Source of the DNA: Verrucomicrobiota bacterium
Lineage (GTDB): Bacteria; Verrucomicrobiota; Verrucomicrobiia; Limisphaerales; UBA8199
Length of the DNA stretch: 64,000 nt
Reading direction: 5' to 3'
Assembly (NCBI GenBank): GCA_003176045.1
Contig: PSRM01000181.1
Coordinates: 1-64,000, forward strand
Shown: positions 48,571 to 55,785 of the stretch, piece by piece
Layout of the letters: the number at the start of each line of letters is the position of its first letter
Position numbering within the stretch: position 1 is the stretch's first letter
Position numbers and translations under genes: made by a program
The notes under the pieces: generated by a model
Databases searched by the model: none
What the model was told of the DNA's origin: nothing
Seen by the model: the letters and a program-made list of their open reading frames with translations, nothing else

Positions 48571-49934
48571 AATCTCCAGGGTTCGCGGAGGGCTTCGGAA
48601 CGCAGGCGGTTGGCGTGCTCGTCGCCGGGGAACTCATTTTTGACGGGGTCGAATACAACCTTCCGCCCGAGGAACAGGGCGATATTGGCGGCGTGACAGG
48701 TGATGTGCGAGTGGCAGGCAACGTCCGCGTTTGCCCGTGTTCGCCCGCGGGACTTTACACAGTCCAAAAAGTCGCGCACATGGAAATTGGCGGGGTAGCC
48801 CGAGACTTTGGCGCTTTTGCCTACTTGCAGCGCAGGAGTGCTCGTGACCAGTTCGCCGTCATCGGCCGTTTCGACCCAGCCCGTCTCGCCCTCGAAACGC
48901 ACCGGGCACGAGCCCAGCGGCAGCCAGCCATCGTCGCGAAGAACGAGCTTTACGCCATTGGCGTAGCGGGCCACGAGGCGGTCGGCGTCGGGGCCTTCAT
49001 GAGCGCTGATGTTTTTTCCGGGAAGCTTTTTATTGAAAGACTTCCCTTTACGCTCGCTGGACGCCCCCTCACGGTCGTGGCCCTGATCGGGGTAGTGGGG
49101 CTCGTACTCGACTGGGGAGGTGTTATCGGCATCGTTGGCCCATTGGCAAAGGTCAACGCAATGGCTGCCCCATTCGAGGCAGCCGCCTCCGGTCAAGCCG
49201 CCGCCTTTTTCGAAATTGAATCCATCGAGCAGCTTTGCATTGAAAGGCCGCCAGGCTGCAGGGCCGAGGTATAAATCCCAATCCACATCTTCCTTGTCGG
49301 GCTCCGATTCGGCCTCAGCCCACGTGCTGGAGACGGCCTTGAGACCAGCGGGCTGAGCGTGCAGAGTTTGGAGCTTGCCCAGTTTGCCGCGGCGGGCCAA
49401 ATCCACTGCGAAAGCGAAGTTGGGGAGGCTGCGGCGTTGAGTGCCCACCTGGAAGACCCGGCCCGTGCGGCGGAACGTTTCGGCCAGCGCGAGGCTTTGC
49501 GCGATGTTCTTGGAGCAGGGCTTTTCGCAATAGACATCCTTTCCTGCATGAGCAGCCAGGATGGACGCTGTGGCATGCCAGTTGGGACCAGTAGCGATCA
49601 GGACCGCATCAATATCATCGCGCGCCAGCAGTTCACGCAGATCCCGATAGGTTGCGCAATCTTTGTTGCCGTATTTGTCGTCGGCCTTTTGCTTAATGGC
49701 CTTGCGACGCGCGGCCTTCACGTCGCAAACAGCCACGAAGCGGACATCCGGCTCCTCCAAAAAGCACCCCAGGACATAAGTGCCTCGGCTGCCGATGCCA
49801 ATGCCCCCGAGCACGATGCGCTCACTGGGCGCGACCCCACCATCCTTGCCAAGAACGGCAGCGGGAACAATTTGCGGGGCGGCGAGTAGGGCGGAGGCCT
49901 GGAGAGAGCGCTGGAGAAATAAGCGGCGGGTCAT
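48567..49934 (-). CDS. Tat-exported Gfo/Idh/MocA family oxidoreductase
   Basis: A 455-residue periplasmic oxidoreductase. The N-terminus MTRRLFLQRSLQASALLAAP is a Tat-type signal with a twin-arginine region (TRRLFL). The Rossmann segment LGGIGIGSRG follows, KDVYCEKPCSKN (about 136-147) is the family Lys region, and the HANRL tail is at the end. It is the first gene of an operon with the HEAT protein, overlapping it by four bases. Substrate unknown; the class typically acts on sugars and can be found with HEAT or other partner proteins in this phylum. Confidence 0.92.
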   Translation of the reverse strand: MTRRLFLQRSLQASALLAAPQIVPAAVLGKDGGVAPSERIVLGGIGIGSRGTYVLGCFLEEPDVRFVAVCDVKAARRKAIKQKADDKYGNKDCATYRDLRELLARDDIDAVLIATGPNWHATASILAAHAGKDVYCEKPCSKNIAQSLALAETFRRTGRVFQVGTQRRSLPNFAFAVDLARRGKLGKLQTLHAQPAGLKAVSSTWAEAESEPDKEDVDWDLYLGPAAWRPFNAKLLDGFNFEKGGGLTGGGCLEWGSHCVDLCQWANDADNTSPVEYEPHYPDQGHDREGASSERKGKSFNKKLPGKNISAHEGPDADRLVARYANGVKLVLRDDGWLPLGSCPVRFEGETGWVETADDGELVTSTPALQVGKSAKVSGYPANFHVRDFLDCVKSRGRTRANADVACHSHITCHAANIALFLGRKVVFDPVKNEFPGDEHANRLRSEALREPWRL

Positions 49935-49944
49935 GAGACGTGTT

Positions 49945-50195
49945 GCGTGTTACGTGTTGCGTGAAACGGCGGGCGTGAAACGTGAAACGTGAAACGTGAA
50001 TCAAAAAAGATCAGTACAGGATTTCTTGTCGCGGTCTTTGATTAAACTAGCGTAGAGAGGTTACGCCCTGGTGGAAAGCAAATAAAGCAGCAAGGCGTTC
50101 GCTTGGATTTTTCACGTTTCACGTTTCACGTTTCAGTTTTCACGTTTCACGTTTCACGTTTCATGCTCACGTTTCACGCATCACGCATCACTTCC
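49945..50195. repeat. Inverted arrays of cgtgaaa / tttcacg
   Basis: The left arm (49949-50003) is gtgttgcgtgttacg followed by three cgtgaaacgtgaaa units. The right arm (50117-50195) is eight or so tttcacg units. They lie between the Gfo/Idh/MocA start and the LysR stop, both minus strand. The same heptamer recurs near 22900 and 58545. Confidence 0.9.
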
Positions 50196-51072
50196 CATTG
50201 CTCCTGAGCACATCCAGGAATTGCTTAATCGCCGGCGAAAGCACCTTGCTCTTCTTGTAAATGGCGGCCAGTGGGCGGTAGTGTGGGCCGTCGTCAAGCT
50301 GAACTTCGGCCAGGGTCTGTTTGGCGACTTCCTGCGTGACGGTGCCCTGCGGCACGATCGCGACCCCGGCGTCAATCTCCACCGCGCGCTTCACCGTTTC
50401 GATGTTGTCGAACTCCATGACGTGCTCGACCCCAACGGCGTGCTCCTTGAGGATCCGGTCCAGCGCTTTGCGGGTGGGGATATCCGGCTCGAACCCGATG
50501 AATTTTTGCCCGGACAGGGCCTTCAGCTTCAAGCTTTTCTGCTTTGCAAACGGATGATTCGGATGACAGATCAGCACCAGTGGGTCGCGGCGCAAAGGAC
50601 AAATTTCGAGTTTCTGGTCCCGGTGCGGATAGGCTACCAGCCCAAGGTCCACAACATTCCCGATCACGTCATCATAGACCTGGTTGGCGCGGCGGTATTC
50701 GACATGAACATGGACGGTCGGGAAGCTCTTGAGGAATTTCTTTAGATAGGGAGGCAGGTCGTGCAGGCCGATGCTGTAAATAGTAGCCACCCGGATGATT
50801 CCCGATACGATGTCCTTGATCTCCTGCAACTTGACCGTCAATTCGTTGTAATCACCGATGATCTTCTTGCTATAATCGTAGAGCACCTGCCCCTCGCGGG
50901 TGAGCCGGAAGCGTTTTTTGCTGCGCTCGATCAGCAGGGTTTTGAAAAACCGCTCAAGCGCGCTGATCTGCTGGCTGACTGCGGATTGGGTAACCTTGTT
51001 CACTTCAGCCGCCCGCGTGAAGCTGCCCGCGTCGGCCAAGTCACAAAAGACCTTCAGACTTTCGATCTGCAT
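50188..51072 (-). CDS. LysR-family transcriptional regulator
   Basis: A 294-residue activator/repressor. The winged helix-turn-helix is near the N-terminus (SLKVFCDLADAGSFTRAAEV, TQSAVSQQISALERFF), followed by the LysR substrate-binding domain (VATIYSIGLHDLPPYLKKFL and GVAIVPQGTVTQEVA). It looks most like the CysB/CbbR-type group. No divergent neighbour is present on the upstream side; the target genes and effector are unknown. The ATG start is well placed because the helix-turn-helix begins at residue 4. Confidence 0.92.
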   Translation of the reverse strand: MQIESLKVFCDLADAGSFTRAAEVNKVTQSAVSQQISALERFFKTLLIERSKKRFRLTREGQVLYDYSKKIIGDYNELTVKLQEIKDIVSGIIRVATIYSIGLHDLPPYLKKFLKSFPTVHVHVEYRRANQVYDDVIGNVVDLGLVAYPHRDQKLEICPLRRDPLVLICHPNHPFAKQKSLKLKALSGQKFIGFEPDIPTRKALDRILKEHAVGVEHVMEFDNIETVKRAVEIDAGVAIVPQGTVTQEVAKQTLAEVQLDDGPHYRPLAAIYKKSKVLSPAIKQFLDVLRSNGK

Positions 51073-51159
51073 AAGAATTAGGAATACCGAAACCTGGGTA
51101 TGGGGTCAACTAATGTTTTTTTATGACAGCAGCCGTGGTAACGAGGGGCTAATTCAGAA

Positions 51160-51198
51160 TGGATTATTGGATTAGTGGATTGCTGGATTGTTGGATTG
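51160..51198. repeat. Array of ggattattggatt / ggattgttggatt units
   Basis: Five units based on ggattgctggatt (9 nt variants) lie at 51160-51197. The rest of the gap 51073-52016 contains a repeat copy at 51125-51152 and the structured RNA described below; I see no protein gene. Confidence 0.8.
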
Positions 51199-51599
51199 GG
51201 CCGAAAAGAGCTGCGTAGCGGTCATGCGAAAGTAGCCGCAGGCTTTGAGCCCGCGGGATGTTCACGACCAAACCCCGATGCCTCGCAAAATCTACGCTCT
51301 ACGGTCGTACTCTGCTTCACCGCGCAATAGCAGTTGGCCTCGAATTGCTCCATTTGGCCTCGAAATGAACTCCGGGAAAGATCGAAACGGGTCTGGCTCG
51401 GGGCCGCCCACGGCTGTCGTAGGCAGCGACGGATCGGAGTGGCTGATGAGGCTGGTTCCCTGCAACTAACTGAACAAGTGTAAGTTGCATAAAATTTCGC
51501 CGCCCGAGAGTCAGCATCTTGTAGAGTTGCCGCAGAGGTGGCTGGAGGATTGGCACCACTTATGCATTAGCCGAGTGGGTTGGGGATTGGCTCCGCGGG

Positions 51600-51697
51600 T
51601 AGGTTTTGAGAGCGGGACATAGAGCCAGGCGCCAGGGGGCCTGTTCCGCTTTCCTATACCAGGGTCGCGCAGCGCTGCGCGCGGCCCTGGTTTTTTT
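51600..51697 (+). ncRNA. Candidate structured RNA ending in an intrinsic terminator
   Basis: Bases 51611-51650 can fold: agcgggaca pairs with tgttccgct (one G-T pair), with an inner ccaggcgcc / ggcc-type stem. The next element is a perfect intrinsic terminator at 51659-51697. No protein gene is found upstream on this strand for 500 bases, so the terminator could close a small RNA. The 5' end and promoter are not defined. It matches no RNA family that I recognise, and could also be a decayed gene. Confidence 0.4.
51659..51697 (+). terminator. Intrinsic terminator
   Basis: CCAGGGTCGCGCAGCG folds back on CTGCGCGCGGCCCTGG and is followed by seven T residues. Nearly perfect long GC stem with a T-run directly behind it. 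Confidence 0.85.
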
Positions 51698-52016
51698 GTT
51701 TCGTTTTAGTCATTAGTCTGTAGTCTGTAGTCGCGCTGCACGCGACCCGGTTTTTGTTCGGTGTATTGCTGGCCTCGAAATGATACCACAACATCGAAAT
51801 GAGACCAATCCTTGGCCTTGAATTGAGGCTGATTCCCCGGGGGATTTGGTCGGAGCTGATCGCAGCGAGCGCCTCAATTGCTCCATCGCCTAAAATATCT
51901 AAGCCGTGCGATGATAACAGGTTACGTGAATATGCTCTTGCCCGGAACTACTCACTTGCGTGCAGGTTCGGCCCACTGGTGAAATTTGGCATTATTCCTG
52001 CCTTTAATAGCTGATC

Positions 52017-52199
52017 ATGTCCCAAAAATCCAAACGAGACGGCAGGAGTCCTGGCTCGAATAAACCGGGCAACAAAAAGGCGCCGTTTATTCGCTTGCAG
52101 GACTTGATTCCCCGAAAAACGGTGACCGGCGGAAGCGGCCTGTTGTTTGGGGCGAGCAACAACCAACAAAACCAAAACCAAACAGGTAAAGACTCATGA
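52017..52199 (+). CDS. Small peptide 1 with double-glycine leader-like motif
   Basis: A 60-residue peptide. The N-terminal half is basic (MSQKSKRDGRSPGSN). Residues about 25-39 read IRLQDLIPRKTVTGG, which shares its pattern with the next two peptides: hydrophobic-x-hydrophobic-[KQ]-D-L-x-x-R-K-x-V-x-G-G. After the GG (38-39) comes SGLLFGASNNQQNQNQTGKDS. The gene overlaps the next one by four bases (ATGA). GG before a variable core is the usual export/cleavage site of many RiPP and bacteriocin precursors; that role here is inference. It is the first of a three-gene unit ending at the terminator at 52668. Confidence 0.8.
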   Translation: MSQKSKRDGRSPGSNKPGNKKAPFIRLQDLIPRKTVTGGSGLLFGASNNQQNQNQTGKDS

Positions 52200-52396
52200 A
52201 AATCCAACGCAAACATAAGATCGCAGTGAAAGACCTACGCACACGCAAAGATGTCAAAGGCGGCACCAGTGGCCACAGCAATCCCACGACCCACGGAAAT
52301 AGTCCCACGACCCACGGAAATAGTCCAACCGTCAGCAAGCCTCAGCCCACCAGCGGTGGAATAAATCCCAGTTCGATCGGGAGCGTGCTCACCTAG
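52196..52396 (+). CDS. Small peptide 2 with double-glycine leader-like motif
   Basis: A 66-residue peptide overlapping peptide 1 by four bases. The leader-like part is KIAVKDLRTRKDVKGG (residues 8-23). The part after GG is TSGHSNPTTHGNSPTTHGN and then SPTVSKPQPTSGG, ending INPSSIGSVLT. It contains a tandem Pro-Thr-Thr-His-Gly-Asn-Ser repeat, visible as two identical nucleotide blocks. Low in hydrophobics and rich in Ser, Thr, Gly, Asn and Pro. Not similar to any protein I recognise except its two neighbours. Confidence 0.82.
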   Translation: MKIQRKHKIAVKDLRTRKDVKGGTSGHSNPTTHGNSPTTHGNSPTVSKPQPTSGGINPSSIGSVLT

Positions 52397-52443
52397 TCCA
52401 ACCGCCCAGGCCGGTTCATTCAAACCAATAACAGTCAAAAGCA

Positions 52444-52641
52444 ATGAAAAACGAACGGATACACCAGCCGCTCAGGATCTCGTTGAAGGATCTCAGCGCC
52501 CGCAAGGACGTCAGAGGCGGCGTTAGCCATATCACCAACAGCGGCAAGAACACCTCCGGCAACGGCTCCAAGCCTTCAAGCAGCCAGCCGGCCGCCAGCA
52601 AGCCCACAGGCGGCTCGCAGCTCAGTTCGGTTTTCACCTGA
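52444..52641 (+). CDS. Small peptide 3 with double-glycine leader-like motif
   Basis: A 65-residue peptide, 47 bases after peptide 2. The leader-like part is LRISLKDLSARKDVRGG (residues 10-26). After the GG follows VSHITNSGKNTSGNGSKPS and then SSQPAASKPTGGSQLSSVFT. As in peptide 2 the core is rich in Ser, Thr, Gly, Asn and Lys and the chain ends in a Ser-Val-x-Thr pattern (SVLT and SVFT). The terminator lies 27 bases downstream, so the three genes form a closed transcription unit. Confidence 0.82.
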   Translation: MKNERIHQPLRISLKDLSARKDVRGGVSHITNSGKNTSGNGSKPSSSQPAASKPTGGSQLSSVFT

Positions 52642-52667
52642 TAAACAAAACCAGAGGAGAGGAGTCT

Positions 52668-52701
52668 CCCCTCCGCCGGCAAAGCCGGCGGAGGGTTTTC
52701 T
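52668..52701 (+). terminator. Intrinsic terminator of the three-peptide unit
   Basis: ccctccgccggc pairs perfectly with gccggcggaggg around a 3-base aaa loop and is followed by ttttc. The stem is 12 bp. It lies directly after peptide 3. Confidence 0.9.
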
Positions 52702-52754
52702 AATTTAAAGTTTGTTAGCGATCATCCTGGTGTTAATCGCTGGGCTGAGAAAAA

Positions 52755-52860
52755 GAAAGCGGCAGAGGACTGCCGCACTCCAAGACGCTGGCGCGTTTTC
52801 GTGAGCGCCACGAAATGCCGAAGGTCTTGGAGTGCGGCAGTCCTCTGCCGCTTTCTCTCG
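52755..52860. repeat. Paired hairpin element, GCGGCAG stem
   Basis: The left half is agcggcagaggactgccgc followed by actccaagac (52759-52786). The right half, the exact mirror, is gtcttggagtgcggcag then tcctctgccgct (52824-52852). Here the border is GGAGTGC rather than GGAGCGC. The two halves match well over more than 25 bases. The element overlaps the open frame upstream of the chosen start of the next gene. Confidence 0.9.
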
Positions 52861-52950
52861 AACCGCCGAGAGTATACGAGACGAGATTTTAATTTGCTTC
52901 TGCGCTTGTCTTTGTGCATCGAATCGCGCTTTGATGGACGGGTCACGACG

Positions 52951-55269
52951 ATGACGACCATCACCACAACAACAAACCTCTGCCGCAAATTCGAATGCTG
53001 TCTTGTAATCACGGCCTTTCTGCTTGCGACGCGTCCGCCCGCTGCCTTCGGACATGAAAACCTAATCAGCAATCCAGGTTTCGAATCGCCTCCAGGAACC
53101 AACGGGCTTCCGTCGGGCGGTTGGTGGGTGTCTGAAGGGCGTGGGCATTTGTTGGTGGAGACCGACCACGCGGTGTCCCACACCGGCGCAGCCTCTGTGA
53201 AACTTCATGCTGAAAAGGAAACGAAAGCTGTTCTGGCTAGTAAACGGTTCAGCGTGTCGCCGGGCGATCATCTATTATTCGAGGTCTGGATGCGCGGAGG
53301 GACCGGCGACTCGGCAGGTTCGAAAACGTACGCAGGGTTGGCCTTCCGAGATCGGGATGCCAAGGTGTTTGCCCGAGCCTATTTTCTCTCACCGGCACCG
53401 AGCCAAAGCTGGACCCGGCTAACCGGTTATGCGTTGGCGCCTGCCGAAGCCACCGCTGCCGAAGTGCATTTGGGCTATACCAACGCTGGATCAACATTCT
53501 GGTTCGACGACGTGTCTGTCTCGATTACAAATCCCGTCTCTTTATCGCTGCTCGCTGAGCCCAAAACCTGGCCGGGCCGCCAGGATCTGCAGGTCCGGGT
53601 CATCAATCGCGATTCGCATGAGTTCCAGGGCAACCTTGATTGCGCCCTTGACGGGCAACCGAAACGTCAGCCCTTGTTGATTGGGCCCAAAGCAACTCGG
53701 GATATGAACATTCCCGTGACAGTGACTGGCGTTGGGCCACACACTTTTGCCTTACACGCCAGAGGCACAATCGGCACGGTTGCCGAACTGCGGGAAAAAT
53801 TCCGCACCGCGCCCGCACTCGATCTTTATCCCGCCTGCCCCTCCTGTTTGCAGGCTGGCCCCGAGAGCGGCCGATGCCAGATCGAAGCCCGCATGAATGT
53901 AAATCCAGTTGACCGTTCCGGACTTAAATGGTGCATCGAGGTTTTGGATGCTTCAGGGAACATTTTGCACTCGCTGACGAATTACGTGTCGGCGGAGAGG
54001 TTGGCCGGCATCGTGAGCATCCCAACCGCGCATGCGGGTAACTTCGAAGTAGCGGCGCACTTGCTCGACCGCACTGGCGCAATTATCGGCACGGGCAAAA
54101 CGGAAGTACGGGTCATTGCTGAGAAACTGGCGCGCGTCACTTTCGGCCCGGATGGGTTCCTGCGCCTGGACGGCGTGCCGCAGCTTCCGATTGGCCTCTA
54201 CAGCGCCGGACATTTCGAGGAGATGGCCCGGGCAGGCTTTAGTGTCACCCACAGTTATTCGATCACCACCGGTGACGCCGACGACGCAATTAATCCGACC
54301 GATCGCAGGCTCAAGGAATTGTTGGATCAATCCTGGGCGCAGGGCATGCGGATGATGGTCGAGTTGCCGCGCAAGGCCATCGAGAAAGCCAAATGGGGCC
54401 AGGTGCGGCGGCGGATCGAGACCTTCAAAAATCATCCCGGGCTGCTCTGTTGGGGTTCAGAAGAACGCGTGGCGCGCGGCGCCGCGCCATTGGCGAACAT
54501 CGAGCAACTCTACAAGGTAGTGAAGGAATGCGATCCAGACCATCCGCTGGTGCTGGGCGACACTCGCGACGTGATCCAGCATTTGCAGGATGACCGGCGA
54601 AACTTTTTTCCCGATGACTGCATGGACGCCGGCATCTGGTGGTGGTATCCGTTCCCGCTGAAGGAGCCTGACGGCAACGGCCTGGAAGGAGGCGCTTCGG
54701 GCGCCGACGAGCTTCAACCGCCGGTCTGGCTCACCACCACGCTTTCAAAAAAGCCTCTCTGGATCGCCTTCCAGGCATATCAAAAGCCAAGTCGCGATGC
54801 GGTGTTCCCGACCCCAGCGCAATATCGCTGTCAGGCTTACTTGAGCCTCATTTACGGCGCCAAAGGCCTGTTCTTCTACACCGGCTCGGGGCAACGCGAT
54901 TACCTCGGCAAGCCAGCCGGGCTGCTCAACAAACCTGATGAAGCACATTGGGATTATGTCCAAAAGCTCGTCCGCGAACTGCACGATTTCAGCTCATTGT
55001 TCCTGGCCTCACAACCGGCGGCCGGTTTGGAGGTGCTTTCCGGGAAAGGCGCTATTGAATGTATGCTTCGCCACACGAAGGACCAACAAATCCTGCTGGC
55101 TGCCAACAGATCTGCCCGCGCGCAAACTCTGACCGTGCGTCAGCCTTCTTTCCAAGTAACTCAGGCGAAAGTGCTGTATGAAGATCGCCACCTCTCGCTT
55201 AATGGCGACACCCTCACCGACAAGTTTGCTCCATTTGAGGTACACTTGTATCAAATATCAATTCCCTAG
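52951..55269 (+). CDS. Secreted carbohydrate-active protein with N-terminal CBM-like domain
   Basis: A 772-residue exported protein. The start is set at the ATG at 52951 (MTTITTTTNLCRKFEC) since the open frame before it is hairpin-element DNA; a signal peptide ends near PPAAFGH. Residues about 40-200 form a jelly-roll (NLISNPGFE, then WTRLTGYALAPAEA, FWFDDVSVSI) resembling CBM4/9-like domains. A middle beta-sandwich and a TIM-barrel-like region (PIGLYSAGHFEEMARAGFSV, HPGLLCWGSEERV, VVKECDPDHPLVLGDTRD) suggest a glycosidase of the GH2/GH42/GH5 superfamily type. The exact family is not claimed. It may degrade or bind polysaccharides outside the cell. Confidence 0.7.
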   Translation: MTTITTTTNLCRKFECCLVITAFLLATRPPAAFGHENLISNPGFESPPGTNGLPSGGWWVSEGRGHLLVETDHAVSHTGAASVKLHAEKETKAVLASKRFSVSPGDHLLFEVWMRGGTGDSAGSKTYAGLAFRDRDAKVFARAYFLSPAPSQSWTRLTGYALAPAEATAAEVHLGYTNAGSTFWFDDVSVSITNPVSLSLLAEPKTWPGRQDLQVRVINRDSHEFQGNLDCALDGQPKRQPLLIGPKATRDMNIPVTVTGVGPHTFALHARGTIGTVAELREKFRTAPALDLYPACPSCLQAGPESGRCQIEARMNVNPVDRSGLKWCIEVLDASGNILHSLTNYVSAERLAGIVSIPTAHAGNFEVAAHLLDRTGAIIGTGKTEVRVIAEKLARVTFGPDGFLRLDGVPQLPIGLYSAGHFEEMARAGFSVTHSYSITTGDADDAINPTDRRLKELLDQSWAQGMRMMVELPRKAIEKAKWGQVRRRIETFKNHPGLLCWGSEERVARGAAPLANIEQLYKVVKECDPDHPLVLGDTRDVIQHLQDDRRNFFPDDCMDAGIWWWYPFPLKEPDGNGLEGGASGADELQPPVWLTTTLSKKPLWIAFQAYQKPSRDAVFPTPAQYRCQAYLSLIYGAKGLFFYTGSGQRDYLGKPAGLLNKPDEAHWDYVQKLVRELHDFSSLFLASQPAAGLEVLSGKGAIECMLRHTKDQQILLAANRSARAQTLTVRQPSFQVTQAKVLYEDRHLSLNGDTLTDKFAPFEVHLYQISIP

Positions 55270-55320
55270 TCGGGGTTTAGTCCCGGAGGGACGACAGACA
55301 ATAGCCCCAGCGTTTCAATG
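55267..55320. repeat. Partial GGGACGACAG / CCCAGCG element
   Basis: cggggtttagtcccggagg and then gacgacagacaatagcccc and agcgtttcaatg. One half of the element seen at 8738 and 13712; here it follows the stop codon of the preceding gene. Confidence 0.75.
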
Positions 55321-55383
55321 CCTCTGTGTCTCTGTGGTCCAATCTGTCTTTACGTTGGCTATAAGTCCGACAAAGTTCGCGAC

Positions 55384-55680
55384 AAGGTTTCCCTTGAACC
55401 CTGAACCCTCTTGGTCCGTTGGCGTATAGCCGTGGACTTTGGACTTTGGACATTGGACTTTGGACTTGCTCAACGGAACCTCCGACTCAGAGGACAAAGT
55501 GATAAGACAAAATGAAAGACAAAGTGCCTGGTGATGGACCGGTTGCGAGCTTGGCGAAGACTTTGGACATTGGACATTGGACTTTGGACTTAAAAAAGTA
55601 ACCAAGTTAACGACAAAGTTTTCCCTGAACCCTGAACCCTCTTGGTCCGTAGTCCGTGGTCCGTGGTCAGTAGTCCCTCC
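55384..55680. repeat. ttggact, gaccctt and gtccgtg arrays
   Basis: Units ttggact/ttggaca (55437-55470 and 55560-55590), gacaaagtg units (55488-55530), ttgaaccctgaaccctc (55393 and 55625, also present at 36102) and gtccgtggtccgtggtcagtag (55650-55670, split). The remainder of 55270-55785 shows no gene. Confidence 0.85.
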
Positions 55681-55785
55681 TCGTTCCGTACGATTCCCCC
55701 TACATGCTTATGTATCTAGGTGAATAACTTTGACGTGTGAGATAATGACGGCGATGACTGCCGTGCATTGTCTTAGGTATTAAGT

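Noticed and set aside
51317-51559. Minus-strand open frame of 80 codons in the gap before the peptide operon
   Set aside because: No motif, no start signal and composition unlike the neighbouring genes; probably chance.
52017-52701. RiPP cluster with a modification enzyme
   Set aside because: Only the peptides were found; no radical SAM, YcaO, lanthipeptide synthetase or ABC-peptidase gene lies in the window, so a full cluster is not claimed.
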